A stretch of DNA of 38,355 bases from Pseudomonadota bacterium (GTDB lineage: Bacteria > Pseudomonadota > Gammaproteobacteria > JAKAQQ01), in assembly GCA_027365475.1 (NCBI GenBank), contig DAHXNI010000065.1:1-38355 (forward strand), given 5' to 3'. The notes under the pieces were generated by a model that saw only the letters and a list, made by a program, of their open reading frames with translations, did no database searches and was not told the origin of the DNA. Shown in pieces: positions 11,248 through 21,625 of this stretch (within the stretch, counting starts at the first letter, position 1; every line of letters starts with the position of its first letter). Position numbers and translations under genes: made by a program.

Positions 11248-11934
11248 GTGAAGTGGGGATTCTGCTATTGGATCTTTCCTTTTCTTTGTTGCATCGTACT
11301 GGCGAATTGCGCTCATGTTTTCAACTGGCCCGAACCCTCGCGCCATGGTATTTATATGGTAAGACAGGGGGATACGCTTTATTCCATTGCATGGCATTAC
11401 GGGCTTGATTATCGGGAGCTAGCCGCATGGAATCATATTGCACCCCCCTATCTGATTTATCCGGGGGAACAGATACAGGTTGTGGGGCATTCTCTTGGAA
11501 TCGGCGTAACGGCTACCCGGTCGACAGTTACATCTTCACCGCAGCCTTTGGCGCGTCGCAGCTATCAGGGACCGTGGGTTTGGCCTGCCGTGGGCAAAGT
11601 AGTCGGTCATTTTACCGGTGTGGGTGTCAATGGCAGTGGTATTGGCATCGTGGGCACTGTGGGTGAAACGGTCGTTGCAGCGCACTCGGGGCGTGTGGTC
11701 TATGTTGGTAGTGGACTTCCAAGCTATGGCCGCCTTATCATCATCCGTGACAGCCCGGAGTATTTGAGCGCTTATGCATTCAATCAACATATTAAGGTTG
11801 CGGAAGGCATGATCGTGAAGGCTGGACAACCGATTGCTGTCATGGGGAGGCGAGATGGACGGGCGCTTCTCCATTTCGAGATTCGACGGAGAGGTCATCC
11901 CATTAACCCCTTAGCTCTTCTGCCACGGCATTGA
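11248..11934 (+). CDS. nlpD: LysM/M23 lipoprotein NlpD (amidase activator)
   Basis: NlpD activates the septal amidase AmiC during daughter-cell separation. The 228-residue product starts (GTG) with a hydrophobic signal sequence ending in a lipobox-like VLANCAH (Cys about 21; Asn at -1 is unusual). A LysM peptidoglycan-binding domain follows (about 36-80, with [18 protein letters not shown] and [12 protein letters not shown]), then a C-terminal M23-like domain (about 110-226) ending in [16 protein letters not shown]. The first zinc-binding H-x3-D motif is absent ([10 protein letters not shown] instead), as in other catalytically dead EnvC/NlpD activators. It overlaps the rpoS start by 4 bases; in E. 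coli the main rpoS promoter lies inside nlpD, and this arrangement may be kept here. Confidence 0.92.
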   Translation: MKWGFCYWIFPFLCCIVLANCAHVFNWPEPSRHGIYMVRQGDTLYSIAWHYGLDYRELAAWNHIAPPYLIYPGEQIQVVGHSLGIGVTATRSTVTSSPQPLARRSYQGPWVWPAVGKVVGHFTGVGVNGSGIGIVGTVGETVVAAHSGRVVYVGSGLPSYGRLIIIRDSPEYLSAYAFNQHIKVAEGMIVKAGQPIAVMGRRDGRALLHFEIRRRGHPINPLALLPRH

Positions 11935-12881
11935 ACGATAAGCCCCTTGTGGAACACGTTCTGCGGGAGTCTCAAGATCCCACTGGTGAGGCAGATCCCG
12001 TGTCACATGACCCCGCAGTCAAGCCTAAGGTGGCCTGGGTGGGAGAAGATTCACTGAGTTTGGCACGACGCTATCTCAATGATGTTGGCTTCCACCCGCT
12101 TTTGTCTGCGCAGGAAGAAATGAGTTTGAGCAGGCGTGCCCGTCAGGGGGAACAGGCAGCCCGCCAGCGCCTGATTGAGAGCAATTTGCGACTGGTCATC
12201 AAGGTTGCATTGCGCTACGCCGGACGAGGCCTTCCACTTATGGATCTTATCGAGGAAGGCAACCTAGGACTGATTCGGGCAGTGGAAGGTTTTGACTCCG
12301 AACGTGGCGTGCGCTTTTCAACGTATGCAATGTTTTGGATCCGTCAGAAAATAGAAAAAGCGCTTTTTGAACAACGACAGCCGGTCAAAATGCCGGTCAA
12401 TAAAGCGCGCCGGGTTAATCTTCTGGCGCGCACAGAGCAGGCTCTTCTTCAGCGCCTCGGCCGAGAGCCGACCCTGGAAGAGGTGGCACTTGAGCTTGGT
12501 GAGGAAGCCAAAGAAATCCGTGCGCTAAAAGCTTATGTCCGTCAGCAGTCGTCTTTTGATCAACCGAACTTGCCGAATGGCGATCGCCATTTGACCGAAG
12601 TGATTGAAGACAATAATGCAGTTGATCCGGTCGAGTTCTTGCATCGTCTCGCGATCGAAAGCCTGTTGGAACAGTGGCTTCAGAGCTTGGATAACAGGGC
12701 CCGCGAAGTCGTGCGAAGACGGTTTGGACTTGAGGGCACGGAACGTGAAACGCTGGATAGCGTCGGTCGAGCCATGCACCTCAACCGGGAAGCTGTCCGG
12801 CAAATCCAAATCCGGGGCCTACTCAAATTGCGCAAGCTTCTGTTGCGTGAAGGGTTTTCCGCCTCGGCCCTGCTTGATTGA
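11931..12881 (+). CDS. rpoS: Sigma factor RpoS (divergent)
   Basis: This 316-residue sigma-70-family factor is RpoS by position (after surE-pcm-nlpD) and by domain content: region 1.2 ([21 protein letters not shown], about 43-63 in part), region 2 ([37 protein letters not shown]), region 3, and region 4 with RRRFGLEG and the helix-turn-helix [17 protein letters not shown]. The start is TTG, coupled to the nlpD stop. Region 2.3-2.4 departs from the family: the usual YATWWIRQ reads YAMFWIRQ, and the usual RTIRLPxH reads QPVKMPVN (residues 150-157). The C-terminus is complete. It should direct stationary-phase or stress transcription, perhaps with altered promoter preference. Confidence 0.9.
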   Translation: MNDKPLVEHVLRESQDPTGEADPVSHDPAVKPKVAWVGEDSLSLARRYLNDVGFHPLLSAQEEMSLSRRARQGEQAARQRLIESNLRLVIKVALRYAGRGLPLMDLIEEGNLGLIRAVEGFDSERGVRFSTYAMFWIRQKIEKALFEQRQPVKMPVNKARRVNLLARTEQALLQRLGREPTLEEVALELGEEAKEIRALKAYVRQQSSFDQPNLPNGDRHLTEVIEDNNAVDPVEFLHRLAIESLLEQWLQSLDNRAREVVRRRFGLEGTERETLDSVGRAMHLNREAVRQIQIRGLLKLRKLLLREGFSASALLD

Positions 12882-12909
12882 CAACGAGTGCAGGCTGCAT
12901 CAAGTCTGC

Positions 12910-13287
12910 TCAGGGCATTAGCAATGCGGCCACAACGGATCGTCCATCGGCTGCAAGGATATTGTAGGTGCGACAGGCTGAAGGCGTGTCCATGACATCG
13001 ACTCCAATGTGCTGCCCCATGATTTCCGCGAGCAGTGAAGGTGTTAGAAAAGTACCAGATGGGCCTGTGCCGATCAGCAGGATCGCTGGATCAAGTTGCA
13101 GCGCGATTGAAAAAGATTCAATAGACAAGTCCCCAGTTTGACAAGGTTCCCAATGGCGGTGCAATACCTTGGGCGATAGGATCAGGCTCTGTCGGAACCG
13201 TTCCTGGTTGATATCAATGTAACCTTCTCCATATCCTCGGATCAGGTAGACATGATCTTGGGGGAGTGTCTCCCGATTCAGCAACAT
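12910..13287 (-). CDS. Mth938/NDUFAF3-family protein (DUF498)
   Basis: The 125-residue product belongs to the Mth938-like family, which includes mitochondrial NDUFAF3, a complex I assembly factor; the bacterial function is not settled. Seen are an N-terminal VYLIRGYGEGYIDIN, the central strand and turn PAILLIGTGPSG, the helix before GVDVMDTPSACRTYNIL (conserved T-x2-A-x-R-T-[YF]-N) and the closing ADGRSVVAALL. It is transcribed towards rpoS and away from recJ, alone on its strand. Confidence 0.8.
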   Translation of the reverse strand: MLLNRETLPQDHVYLIRGYGEGYIDINQERFRQSLILSPKVLHRHWEPCQTGDLSIESFSIALQLDPAILLIGTGPSGTFLTPSLLAEIMGQHIGVDVMDTPSACRTYNILAADGRSVVAALLMP

Positions 13288-13407
13288 GGCATCACCTTAC
13301 ACAGAGGGCAACGTTGGAGCCAGCAGGTCAAAAGATTGTATTCTGGGTTGACCTTGGATAAATTGGTGCCAGACTTCCTCACTAACCCAAGAGCATTCTA
13401 ACCTTCT

Positions 13408-15153
13408 GTGGATCATCCCGTCACACTTGTACGTCCGCAAAATACGGACACGCTGACTGGGTGGCCGGGAGTCCCTGTCCTTCTGGAGCGGATCTATCGT
13501 TCACGTGGAATCCAGGACTCTGGAGATCTCGATTTGTCGCTCAATTTCCTGTGCGAACCATCTGGCATGCCAGGTCTCGAAATAGCTGTTACCCTGCTTC
13601 TCGAAAATATTGGCCAATCGATTCTGGTCGTTGGAGATTATGATACGGATGGGGCAACCGCTACGGCACTCGCAATTCTTGGATTGCGGGCCTTGGGGTG
13701 GACCTGTGTGGAATACCTTATCCCCAATCGGTTCGCTCATGGGTACGGATTGAGTAAAGCTCTGGTTGAAGAGATTCTGCCCAGAAAGCCAGATCTCATT
13801 CTGACGGTCGATCAAGGCACCACGAGTCATGAGGGTATCCAGTATGCGCGCCATACCGGAATCAAGGTTCTTGTGACGGATCACCATCTTCCAGGATCGG
13901 ATCTGCCACCTGCAGATGCTCTTGTTAACCCCAACCTGCCCGGTTCCACCTTCCGCGCTCAAACTCTGGCTGGCGTCGGTGTGCTTTTTTACCTTTTGAT
14001 CGCCCTGCGTGCCAGGCTGCGTGCTCAGGGTGACCTTCGCACAGAGGCACCTCCGCTCGCGAACTGGCTAGATTTGGTTGCGCTGGGCACGATAGCCGAT
14101 CTTGTGCCACTCGATCGGAACAATCGGATATTGGTGGCGCAAGGATTGCGTCGCATCCGCCAGGGACTGTGTCGTCCTGGATTACGGGCCTTGGCTGAGA
14201 TATCCCATAAGCAGGTAGCGACTATTACTGAAGAAGATTTAGCTTTTGCCGTGGCACCCAGGCTTAATGCAGCAGGGCGCCTTGAAGATATGCGGGTTGG
14301 TGTAGAGTGCCTCCTGACTGAGGATCCTGAAATAGCCAGACGATCGGCTAGAGCACTCGATCAAATCAACCTACGGCGCCGAAACGTGCAAAAAGATATC
14401 GAAGTAGATGCACTCGAACAGGTCGCCCGGAATTCACTTCTCGGCACATCTGAGCTGACTTGCGTTCTTTTTGATCCAGAGTGGCATCTCGGAGTTTTGG
14501 GGCTGATCGCTTCCCGGATCAAGGAACGATTGCATCGCCCCGTCTTTGCGCTGACCCGCTCTCCGAATGGTGAAATCAAGGGTTCAGCCCGCTCGATTCC
14601 AGGTGTTCATATCCGTGATGCGCTGGCGACGCTGGATGCACGGCATCCCCGCTTGCTCAAACAATTCGGCGGGCATGCCATGGCAGCCGGATTGACTTTG
14701 AGAGAAGGGGTATCTGTAGAAGAGTTTCGTGCCAGCCTTGAGGACATTTTCGAACCTTACCGTTCGGCCTGTGTTTTGGGTCAGCGCATTCGTACTGACG
14801 GCGTGCTCCCAGCACCTGAGATTACCTTGGAATCGGCGATTGCGATCGCCCAGGGTGGACCTTGGGGAGCGGGTTTTCCAAAGCCGGTTTTCGAAGGGTA
14901 TTTTTTGATTGAGCGGATCGAATCCCGTTCTGAGCGTCATTGCAGGATGGTATTGCGCGACATCGAAGGGGAAGGGTGTTTCCATGCGTATGGTTTTTCA
15001 ACGTCAGCGCGTTCATGTGAGGCTGGGAATACGGGTTATTTCCTGTTTCTACCTGTGGTTAACCGGTATGGTGGTAGGGAGGCGCTTGAGCTCCAGATTG
15101 TCGACCAGTTCAGGCCAGACGAAGTGAACTGCATTGAACGTGCTAAATTCTAG
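13408..15153 (+). CDS. recJ: Single-strand-specific 5'-3' exonuclease RecJ
   Basis: RecJ degrades single-stranded DNA 5' to 3' in the RecF recombination pathway, mismatch repair and base excision repair. The 581 residues (GTG start) match the E. coli length of 577. In order: DHH-domain motif I VVGDYDTDGATATALA, motif II TVDQGTTSHEG, motif III VTDHHLPGS, motif IV LVALGTIADLVPL with NRILVAQGLRRIR, then APRLNAAGRLEDM, and the DHHA1 motif KQFGGHAMAAGL, followed by the C-terminal OB-fold part. In motif II the usual DNGI reads DQGT; the Asp is kept. It precedes prfB and lysS as in E. coli. Confidence 0.96.
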   Translation: MDHPVTLVRPQNTDTLTGWPGVPVLLERIYRSRGIQDSGDLDLSLNFLCEPSGMPGLEIAVTLLLENIGQSILVVGDYDTDGATATALAILGLRALGWTCVEYLIPNRFAHGYGLSKALVEEILPRKPDLILTVDQGTTSHEGIQYARHTGIKVLVTDHHLPGSDLPPADALVNPNLPGSTFRAQTLAGVGVLFYLLIALRARLRAQGDLRTEAPPLANWLDLVALGTIADLVPLDRNNRILVAQGLRRIRQGLCRPGLRALAEISHKQVATITEEDLAFAVAPRLNAAGRLEDMRVGVECLLTEDPEIARRSARALDQINLRRRNVQKDIEVDALEQVARNSLLGTSELTCVLFDPEWHLGVLGLIASRIKERLHRPVFALTRSPNGEIKGSARSIPGVHIRDALATLDARHPRLLKQFGGHAMAAGLTLREGVSVEEFRASLEDIFEPYRSACVLGQRIRTDGVLPAPEITLESAIAIAQGGPWGAGFPKPVFEGYFLIERIESRSERHCRMVLRDIEGEGCFHAYGFSTSARSCEAGNTGYFLFLPVVNRYGGREALELQIVDQFRPDEVNCIERAKF

Positions 15154-15183
15154 CCATCCTGACCGGACCTTCTTGGAGATACC

Positions 15184-16300
15184 ATGCCCCAGATTTTGAT
15201 GGAATACGCCAATCTCAGCGGCCGACTGGCAGCTTCGGAAACTCGTCTCCAGGCGCTTCGGAGGTCTCTTTGACTACGATCGGGCTCGTGAACGGCTGGA
15301 GGAGATCGAAAAGCTGATGGAAGACCCTGGTCTTTGGAGCAATCGTGACCGAGCTCAGGAGCTTGGTCGTGAGCGGGCAGGGCTTGAACAGACGCTCAGT
15401 CTCATCGCCGAACTTGAACGGCAACGGCGTGATTTGAAGGATTTGTGGGAGCTGATTGAGTCTGAGGGAGATAGCAGCTTGGTATCCACCTGGGCTGCAG
15501 AACTCAATGCTTTTGAATCGCGTTTGAGTGAAATGGAGTTTCAGCGCATGTTTTCAGGCGAGATGGATGCTGCCAATGCCTTTCTGGACATCCAAGCTGG
15601 AGCAGGAGGTACGGAAGCTCAGGATTGGGCTTCCATGCTGCTCCGGATGTATCTCCGCTGGGCTGATCGGCACAAAATGATCACCGAAATCGTTGATGAA
15701 TCTGCAGGTGAAGTGGCCGGGATCAAAGGGGCTTCGGTTCGAATCGAAGGGCCTTTTGCTTATGGCTGGCTGCGAACCGAAACCGGAGTCCACCGGCTGG
15801 TTCGCAAATCACCATTCGATTCTGGCAATCGACGCCATACTTCGTTTGCTGGAGTGTTCGTCTCTCCTGAGGTCGACGATTCCATTGAAGTGGAGATCAA
15901 CCCGGCCGATCTCAAAATTGACACATACCGTGCAAGCGGCGCAGGTGGCCAGCATGTGAACCGAACCGAGTCCGCTATCCGGATCACTCATGTTCCGACC
16001 GGGATCGTTGTGAGCTGCCAAAGCGATCGCTCGCAGCACAAAAACCGAGCGACTGCTATGAAACGTTTGCGCGCCAGGCTCTACGAAATGGAGCTGCAGA
16101 AGCAGCTCGAAGCTCGTCAAAAACTGGAGTCAGTCAAGAGCGATATAAACTTTGGCAGTCAGATCCGCTCCTATGTGCTCGATCAATCGCGTGTCAAAGA
16201 CCTCCGGACAGGCATCGAGGTTGCGACGCCCCAGACAGTGCTAGATGGAGATCTCGATTCCTTTCTCATTGCCAGTTTGCAGCAGAGGGCGTCTACGTGA
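15184..16300 (+). CDS. prfB: Peptide chain release factor 2, programmed +1 frameshift
   Basis: RF2 terminates translation at UGA and UAA. The gene is split by an in-frame TGA: the first 29 codons run 15184-15270, then reading shifts +1 at CTT TGA C and continues from GAC at 15272 to 16300, giving 371 residues. The signal is classic: GGAGG (15246-15265 region), three bases, then CTT TGA C, so low RF2 allows the shift and the gene autoregulates. The protein has the UGA-specific SPF tripeptide ([15 protein letters not shown]) and the catalytic GGQ loop ([14 protein letters not shown]). The ATG has GGAG at good spacing. It is translationally coupled to lysS by a GTGA overlap. Confidence 0.97.
15259..15274 (+). 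promoter_or_regulatory. prfB recoding site
   Basis: CGGAGG, three bases, then the slippery CTT followed by TGA C. The internal Shine-Dalgarno-like GGAGG and the CTT-TGA-C heptad match the conserved RF2 +1 frameshift element. The TGA is at 15271-15273; the T at 15271 is skipped. Confidence 0.93.
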
Positions 16301-17796
16301 ATCAATTTACAAGCTACCCTGAGGAGGACTCCGACCAGCTGATTTCACGGCGGCGTGCAAAACTGGCTCGCCTGCGCAGGGAGCATGGATTTGCTTACCC
16401 GAATGATTTTGTTCGCAACGCGCACGCCGGTGAACTGCGTGGGCTGTATGGCGCCTTGGACGGACCAGAACTGCTTGGGCGGGAGATCCGAGTTGCCCTT
16501 GCAGGGCGGCTCATGAGTCGCCGTATCATGGGGCGCGCTGGATTTGCTGACCTCATGGATTTTTCTGGAAAGATTCAGCTCTATTGTCCCTCGAAAGGCA
16601 CATCCGATATTCTCGATCGATTGCGTGAGCTGGACATAGGAGATCTGATTGGGATCGAAGGGCTGCTCATGAAAACCCACGCGGGTGAACTCACCGTTCA
16701 GGTTGAGCGGATGATACTTCTATCCAAGTGCCTGCGTCCCTTGCCTGAGAAGTACCACGGCCTGACTGATGCCGAGCAACGCTATCGACGACGCTACGTG
16801 GATCTACTGATGAATCCGGAGACACGCCGGATCTTCATCGCACGTTCACGGATTGTGACTCATCTGCGTCGCTATCTCGACAGTTTGGATTTTCTCGAAG
16901 TCGAGACGCCTATGATGCAGCCAATTCCGGGGGGCGCTGTTGCACGACCGTTTGTCACCCACCATCATGCTCTCGATATCGATTTGTTCCTGAGGGTGGC
17001 GCCCGAACTCTATCTCAAACGATTGATCGTCGGGGGTTTTGAAAGGGTCTACGAAATCAATCGCAACTTCCGCAATGAGGGGATCTCCGCGCGACATAAC
17101 CCCGAGTTCACCATGCTTGAGCTATATCAAGCCTACGCGACGGGCAGCGATATCATGAACCTCACCGAGAATCTGATTCGCAGCGTGGCCGAAAACGTGA
17201 TGGGGCAAACCACAATCTGCGGGTTGGGCTATTCCGTAGATTTGGCCAAGCGGTTTGAACGCCGCTCGTTGATGGATTTGGTGCTGGAGCACAATCCGGG
17301 ACTTGTAAAAAACCAGTTACGCGATGCAGACTACCTCAGGCAAGTTTTAATGCAAATGGGAACACTTTCGGATGATGAAAGTGGTCCGGGCGCCCTGCTG
17401 ATGACATTGTTTGAAAAAACGGTGGAATCCAAACTCAATGAACCAACCTTTGTGACAGAACACCCTCTCGAAGTCTCCCCCTTGTCGCGCCCAGCTCAAG
17501 ATTCGTTTTTTGCAGACCGCTTCGAGCTTTATATATGCGGGCGGGAGCTGGCCAATGGGTTTTCTGAGCTGAATGATCCAGATGATCAGGCTGAACGATT
17601 TCGGAGACAGCTCCAAGCACACCATGCGGGAGATCTCGAAGCGATGCATTTCGATCAGGATTATATCGAGGCACTGGAATATGGCATGCCTCCCACTGGA
17701 GGTCTCGGCATCGGAGTGGACCGTTTGATCATGCTGATGACAGGAGTTCAATCGATTCGCGAGGTTCTTCTTTTCCCGTTGCTCAAGCCGCTTTGA
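16297..17796 (+). CDS. lysS: Lysyl-tRNA synthetase, class II
   Basis: LysS charges tRNA-Lys with lysine. The 499-residue product has an N-terminal OB-fold anticodon-binding domain (about 60-150, with [20 protein letters not shown]) and the class II catalytic core: motif 1 around [21 protein letters not shown], motif 2 [20 protein letters not shown], and motif 3 [16 protein letters not shown]. The GTG start overlaps the prfB stop (GTGA) and has GAGGG about 8 bases upstream. Its 3' end overlaps ygfZ on the opposite strand by 14 bases. Confidence 0.97.
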   Translation: MNQFTSYPEEDSDQLISRRRAKLARLRREHGFAYPNDFVRNAHAGELRGLYGALDGPELLGREIRVALAGRLMSRRIMGRAGFADLMDFSGKIQLYCPSKGTSDILDRLRELDIGDLIGIEGLLMKTHAGELTVQVERMILLSKCLRPLPEKYHGLTDAEQRYRRRYVDLLMNPETRRIFIARSRIVTHLRRYLDSLDFLEVETPMMQPIPGGAVARPFVTHHHALDIDLFLRVAPELYLKRLIVGGFERVYEINRNFRNEGISARHNPEFTMLELYQAYATGSDIMNLTENLIRSVAENVMGQTTICGLGYSVDLAKRFERRSLMDLVLEHNPGLVKNQLRDADYLRQVLMQMGTLSDDESGPGALLMTLFEKTVESKLNEPTFVTEHPLEVSPLSRPAQDSFFADRFELYICGRELANGFSELNDPDDQAERFRRQLQAHHAGDLEAMHFDQDYIEALEYGMPPTGGLGIGVDRLIMLMTGVQSIREVLLFPLLKPL

Positions 17797-18835
17797 AGGT
17801 TCGAATCAGCTTGTAATCGTCTACTCGGCCGGATGGCAGAACCAATCGGTAGACTGGATGATCATCGGAGACCGGTTCCAGAGTGCGTTCCTCGATGACT
17901 GCCTGGATCCAGATTTCGCCGGATAAACACGCGCAGGAATCCAGTACCCACCCGGTTTCAGTATCCTGCGACGCCTCGACGAGTGGAGTTCCGGATGACA
18001 CCAGTGTTGAGGTTTCCAAAAGAACAAGCGTGCGCTTGGCATGTCCACGATAAGTGGTTCGCGCGATGATTTCTTGTCCGGGATAGCATCCTTTGCGGAG
18101 CGAGACGGCATCGAGTCCAATCAGATTAAGCGCATGGGGGATAAAGCGGCCGCATGAAGGCGCAAGGATGTGTGGGATGCCTAACCAGAAATCCAGAGCC
18201 AACCAATAGGATTCTGCCTGCATACCCTGTGAACCACCCAGCGCTACTGTTTTCTCGATAAAAATTGAACGACGAATGGATCCTCTGGGTGGGTCCTGAC
18301 CTAATAAAGCACGACTCGAAGAGGATTCAGAGGTGAGCATGGAGGTGGCATGACCTGCAATTCCAATGAGCGTATCCGGATCGAGAGTGATCTCAACATG
18401 ACTACGCAGCATGTAGCGATGGAGGTTCTGAAGGACCATATCTACCAGTTCACGCTCGACAACGAGAATGACAGAGTGTTCTTGGGAAAGTATGCGAAAT
18501 ACAGCGAGTACCCGCCCCTGTGGGTTACAGAGCGCAGCCCAGGAAAAGATTCGGTTTGCTTCTTGTGCTGGTACGTTCTGTGTCAGGATACGATTTAGAA
18601 ACTGAACCCGCTCATCACCAGACACCCTGATTAAACGGTAGGGAAGGATGCAGAGATATTCGGTCGGATGCTGAAACCGCATCTCAAAAAATATCTCAGC
18701 GGGTTCTGGTGTGGTTTGATCAAATATCATCGGGCTCGATAGGCGTAGTCTGGGCTTCCAATTTTCACCCGAGAGCCAATCGGTTACAATACCCGCGTGA
18801 ACACGACTGAAATCTTCAACAAAAAAAGTAGTCAT
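17783..18835 (-). CDS. ygfZ: Folate-binding Fe-S cluster protein YgfZ
   Basis: YgfZ is a tetrahydrofolate-binding protein of the GcvT fold that supports maturation or repair of certain Fe-S proteins. The 350-residue product has the signature RKGCYPGQEIIARTTYRGH (conserved KGCYxGQE with the key Cys) near residue 245, preceded by a GcvT-like barrel with LIRVSGDERVQFLNRILTQ (about 70). I chose the ATG at 18835 because a strong GGGAGGG lies 4 bases before it; the frame stays open upstream to 19219 but that extension runs antisense through the sdhC start and looks spurious. It is divergent from sdhCDAB, whose SdhB needs Fe-S clusters. Confidence 0.92.
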   Translation of the reverse strand: MTTFFVEDFSRVHAGIVTDWLSGENWKPRLRLSSPMIFDQTTPEPAEIFFEMRFQHPTEYLCILPYRLIRVSGDERVQFLNRILTQNVPAQEANRIFSWAALCNPQGRVLAVFRILSQEHSVILVVERELVDMVLQNLHRYMLRSHVEITLDPDTLIGIAGHATSMLTSESSSSRALLGQDPPRGSIRRSIFIEKTVALGGSQGMQAESYWLALDFWLGIPHILAPSCGRFIPHALNLIGLDAVSLRKGCYPGQEIIARTTYRGHAKRTLVLLETSTLVSSGTPLVEASQDTETGWVLDSCACLSGEIWIQAVIEERTLEPVSDDHPVYRLVLPSGRVDDYKLIRTFKAA

Positions 18836-19026
18836 CAGCCCTCCCAAATGGAGGGGCACGACACCCGGATTGATGTGCCCATGAACCCAGGGGATCTGTG
18901 TAAAAGACGAAGTCAACTGAACTCGAATGAAATTGGCGGGCCCAAAGGCCCCGAACCCACTCGTTACGGAGACTGGGAACGGGGTGGACGCGCGATCGAT
19001 TTTTAGCCCATCCAGAGGAGATGACC
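18836..19026. other. ygfZ-sdhC divergent region
   Basis: This 191-base gap must hold the promoters of ygfZ (leftward) and the sdh operon (rightward). A GC-rich partial palindrome, GGGCCCAAAGGCCCC, is visible around 18938-18952. I see no clear -35/-10 pair. Confidence 0.3.
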
Positions 19027-19407
19027 ATGCAGCATCCTGTTCGTCCCCTATCGCCGCACCTCCAGATTTACCGTTGGCAACTGACCTCTGTTCTCTCAAT
19101 CCTGCACCGCGTGACGGGTATTTTCTTGGCATTGGGGCTGGTCGGGATCTCTCTCGGGCTCTATCTTCTTGCCTTTTCCACGGGCGGTTTTGCGGACTAT
19201 AGGTATTTTCTTGAATCACCCGTCGGTCTTATTTTCCTAGTCGCTTGGAGCTGGAGCTTTTTTTATCATCTTCTGAACGGAGTTCGGCACCTGTTCTGGG
19301 ATATGGGCTCCGGATTTGAACTTAAGCAGGTGTATCAATCTGGCTGGATCGCGGTGATTGGAAGTCTGGGCTTGGTTTTGGTCTGCTGGTTATTTTCAGT
19401 GTGGTGA
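19027..19407 (+). CDS. sdhC: Succinate dehydrogenase cytochrome b subunit SdhC
   Basis: SdhC is a membrane anchor that with SdhD binds heme b and ubiquinone. The 126-residue product has the family N-terminus RPLSPHLQIYRWQLTSVLSI-LHR and three hydrophobic helices (about 28-50, 62-82, 103-124). The second helix contains FYHLLNGVRHLFWDMG, whose first His is the expected heme ligand. GAGGAG lies 8 bases before the ATG at 19027; the ATG two codons earlier directly abuts this site and is less likely. It leads the sdhCDAB-sdhE operon. Confidence 0.95.
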   Translation: MQHPVRPLSPHLQIYRWQLTSVLSILHRVTGIFLALGLVGISLGLYLLAFSTGGFADYRYFLESPVGLIFLVAWSWSFFYHLLNGVRHLFWDMGSGFELKQVYQSGWIAVIGSLGLVLVCWLFSVW

Positions 19408-19425
19408 CAACACGAGGTCTCATCG

Positions 19426-19812
19426 ATGAACGATCTGCGTACACCCTATAAGACAGCGACCGGACTCGGTTCTGCGCACCGTGGGACAGGCAACTGGCTT
19501 GCGCAGCGCCTAACTGCACTGGCGCTGATACCGCTTTTCGTCTGGTTTGTGGGGGCGCTCTTCCTGCACCTTTTTGCGGGACGAATGGCGCTGCTCACCT
19601 GGCTACAGGATCCGGTTACCGCTTTTTTCATTGCACTGGCTCTCGCTACCGCGTTTTATCATGGCTATCTTGGCGTACGTGTGGTCGTTGAGGATTATAT
19701 CCATCACATGGTCGTCAAATGGTTTGTGCTCGTATTGCTTCAATGGCTCTCGATCGTGCTGGTACTGGCCGATGTCTACGTGTTGATCTGGTTTACCCTG
19801 AGGGCTTCCTGA
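19426..19812 (+). CDS. sdhD: Succinate dehydrogenase membrane anchor SdhD
   Basis: SdhD is the second hydrophobic anchor of complex II. The 128-residue product has the typical start with [20 protein letters not shown] and three membrane helices (about 32-52, 62-85, 98-122). [19 protein letters not shown] contains the His and Asp expected around heme and quinone. It is 18 bases from sdhC and overlaps the sdhA start (TGATG). Confidence 0.94.
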   Translation: MNDLRTPYKTATGLGSAHRGTGNWLAQRLTALALIPLFVWFVGALFLHLFAGRMALLTWLQDPVTAFFIALALATAFYHGYLGVRVVVEDYIHHMVVKWFVLVLLQWLSIVLVLADVYVLIWFTLRAS

Positions 19813-21599
19813 TGTCTACTGTCTACCCGTTAATTGAACACGAATATGACGTTCTGGTGATTGGTGCGGGTGGCTCAGGGCTCCGTGCTGCAGTTGGCCT
19901 AGCGGAAGCGGGCCTTAAAACAGCCTGTTTGACCAAGGTTTTCCCAACCCGGAGCCACACCGTCGCCGCACAAGGCGGAATCAGTGCAGCTCTCGGTAAT
20001 ATGGGCGAAGATCACTGGAGCTGGCACATGTATGACACGATCAAGGGGTCAGACTGGCTCGGTGATCAGGACGCGATCGAATTCATGTGCCGGGAAGCGA
20101 TTCCGGCAGTGATTGAGCTGGAACGTTATGGGCTTCCATTTTCCCGCTTGGAAAACGGAAAGATTTATCAACGTGCATTCGGTGGAATGACCACGGATTT
20201 TGGAAAAGGGGTGGCACAACGAACCTGTGCGGCGGCCGATCGAACCGGGCATGCCATGTTGCACACCCTCTATCAGCAAGCGATTAGGCATGGCGTCGAG
20301 TTTTATATTGAATACTATGCGATCGACCTGATTGCTGACACTGAGGGCGTTTTGGGCGCGGTTGCATGGGATCTCTCGCAGGGAACCCTACATCAATTTC
20401 GTGCCCAGTCGACCATTCTCGCTACAGGCGGATATGGCCGAACGTATTTCTCGTGCACATCGGCTCATACCTGTACGGGTGATGGAAACGGGATGGTGGC
20501 CCGCGCCGGTTATCCACTCCAAGACATGGAGTTTGTGCAGTTCCATCCCACAGGGATCTACGGAGCCGGCTGTCTCATCACTGAGGGCGTACGCGGAGAA
20601 GGCGGCTTTCTTACAAACTCGACGGGCGAAAAGTTCATGGAGCGATATGCGCCGCATGCCAAAGATCTTGCATCACGCGATGTCGTTTCTCGTGCAATTA
20701 CGATTGAAATACGCGAAGGACGTGGCGTGGGCACGCATAAAGATCACGTCGACCTTCATTTGGAACATCTGGACCCAAAGATCATTCATGAACGGCTTCC
20801 CGGGATCACAGAAACTGCTCGAATTTTTGCAGGCATTGACGCGACCCGTGAGCCGATTCCCGTGTTACCGACCGTGCACTACAATATGGGCGGAATTCCA
20901 ACCAATATCCATGCGGAAGCCCTTACACTCGGGAAGGATGGCAAGCCTGTAACCATTTCAGGGCTCATGGCAGTGGGCGAAACGGCTTGTGTTTCTGTCC
21001 ATGGCGCAAATCGCCTAGGCTCCAACTCGCTTCTGGATCTCATGGTGTTTGGCCGTGCCGCTGCTCTGCGTTGCGCGAGCACGCTAGAGCAGGGGCACCG
21101 CGTGCGCCCGGTTCGGCGCACGATGGTTGAGCCGATTTTCGAACGTTTTGACCGATTGCGCCATGCTGATGGATCATCTCCCACTGCGATGCTTCGCGAG
21201 CGTATGCAAAAGACCATGCAGTCGGAAGCGTCAGTTTTCCGGACGGGTGAGACGCTAGAGCAGGCGGCCCGTGAGCTCGAGGCCATCTGGTGTGCATGCA
21301 CTGATCTCAAGGTCCATGATCGTTCCCTGATTTGGAATTCAGACCTGGCTGAGACACTTGAGTTTGAAAACCTTCTTGCGTGCGCGGTGACCACTGTCTC
21401 ATCAGCCTTGATGCGACAAGAATCACGCGGTGGGCATGCGCGAGAGGATTATCCCGATCGGGATGACAAAAAATGGCTCAAACATTCCCTGATCTGGCTT
21501 GATAAAAAAGGACAGACACGGATGGATTATCGTCCCGTGCATCTTGAAACGCTGACACCTGAAGTCCAGTCGATCCCCCCCAAACCGCGCGTCTATTGA
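19812..21599 (+). CDS. sdhA: Succinate dehydrogenase flavoprotein subunit
   Basis: SdhA oxidises succinate to fumarate with covalently bound FAD, on the cytoplasmic face of the membrane. The 595-residue product has [14 protein letters not shown] (FAD binding, about residue 16), [17 protein letters not shown] with the His that carries FAD, the active-site segments [20 protein letters not shown] and [34 protein letters not shown], and the C-terminal domain with [14 protein letters not shown]. The ATG overlaps the sdhD stop and has GAGGG upstream; the longer open frame from 19719 lies inside sdhD and is rejected. Confidence 0.98.
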   Translation: MSTVYPLIEHEYDVLVIGAGGSGLRAAVGLAEAGLKTACLTKVFPTRSHTVAAQGGISAALGNMGEDHWSWHMYDTIKGSDWLGDQDAIEFMCREAIPAVIELERYGLPFSRLENGKIYQRAFGGMTTDFGKGVAQRTCAAADRTGHAMLHTLYQQAIRHGVEFYIEYYAIDLIADTEGVLGAVAWDLSQGTLHQFRAQSTILATGGYGRTYFSCTSAHTCTGDGNGMVARAGYPLQDMEFVQFHPTGIYGAGCLITEGVRGEGGFLTNSTGEKFMERYAPHAKDLASRDVVSRAITIEIREGRGVGTHKDHVDLHLEHLDPKIIHERLPGITETARIFAGIDATREPIPVLPTVHYNMGGIPTNIHAEALTLGKDGKPVTISGLMAVGETACVSVHGANRLGSNSLLDLMVFGRAAALRCASTLEQGHRVRPVRRTMVEPIFERFDRLRHADGSSPTAMLRERMQKTMQSEASVFRTGETLEQAARELEAIWCACTDLKVHDRSLIWNSDLAETLEFENLLACAVTTVSSALMRQESRGGHAREDYPDRDDKKWLKHSLIWLDKKGQTRMDYRPVHLETLTPEVQSIPPKPRVY

Positions 21600-21625
21600 C
21601 CGCCCCTGGTATTAGGAGAATAGTT

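Noticed and set aside
15317-16300. prfB starting at an internal codon at 15317
   Set aside because: The upstream frame plus the CTT TGA C recoding site restores the normal RF2 N-terminus and a good Shine-Dalgarno at 15184.
18836-19219. N-terminal extension of ygfZ to 478 residues
   Set aside because: It runs antisense through the sdhC promoter and start, has no YgfZ homology, and a strong GGGAGGG marks the internal ATG at 18835.
20332-20952. 206-codon frame inside sdhA
   Set aside because: It is an out-of-frame shadow of sdhA, which has complete family motifs across the region.
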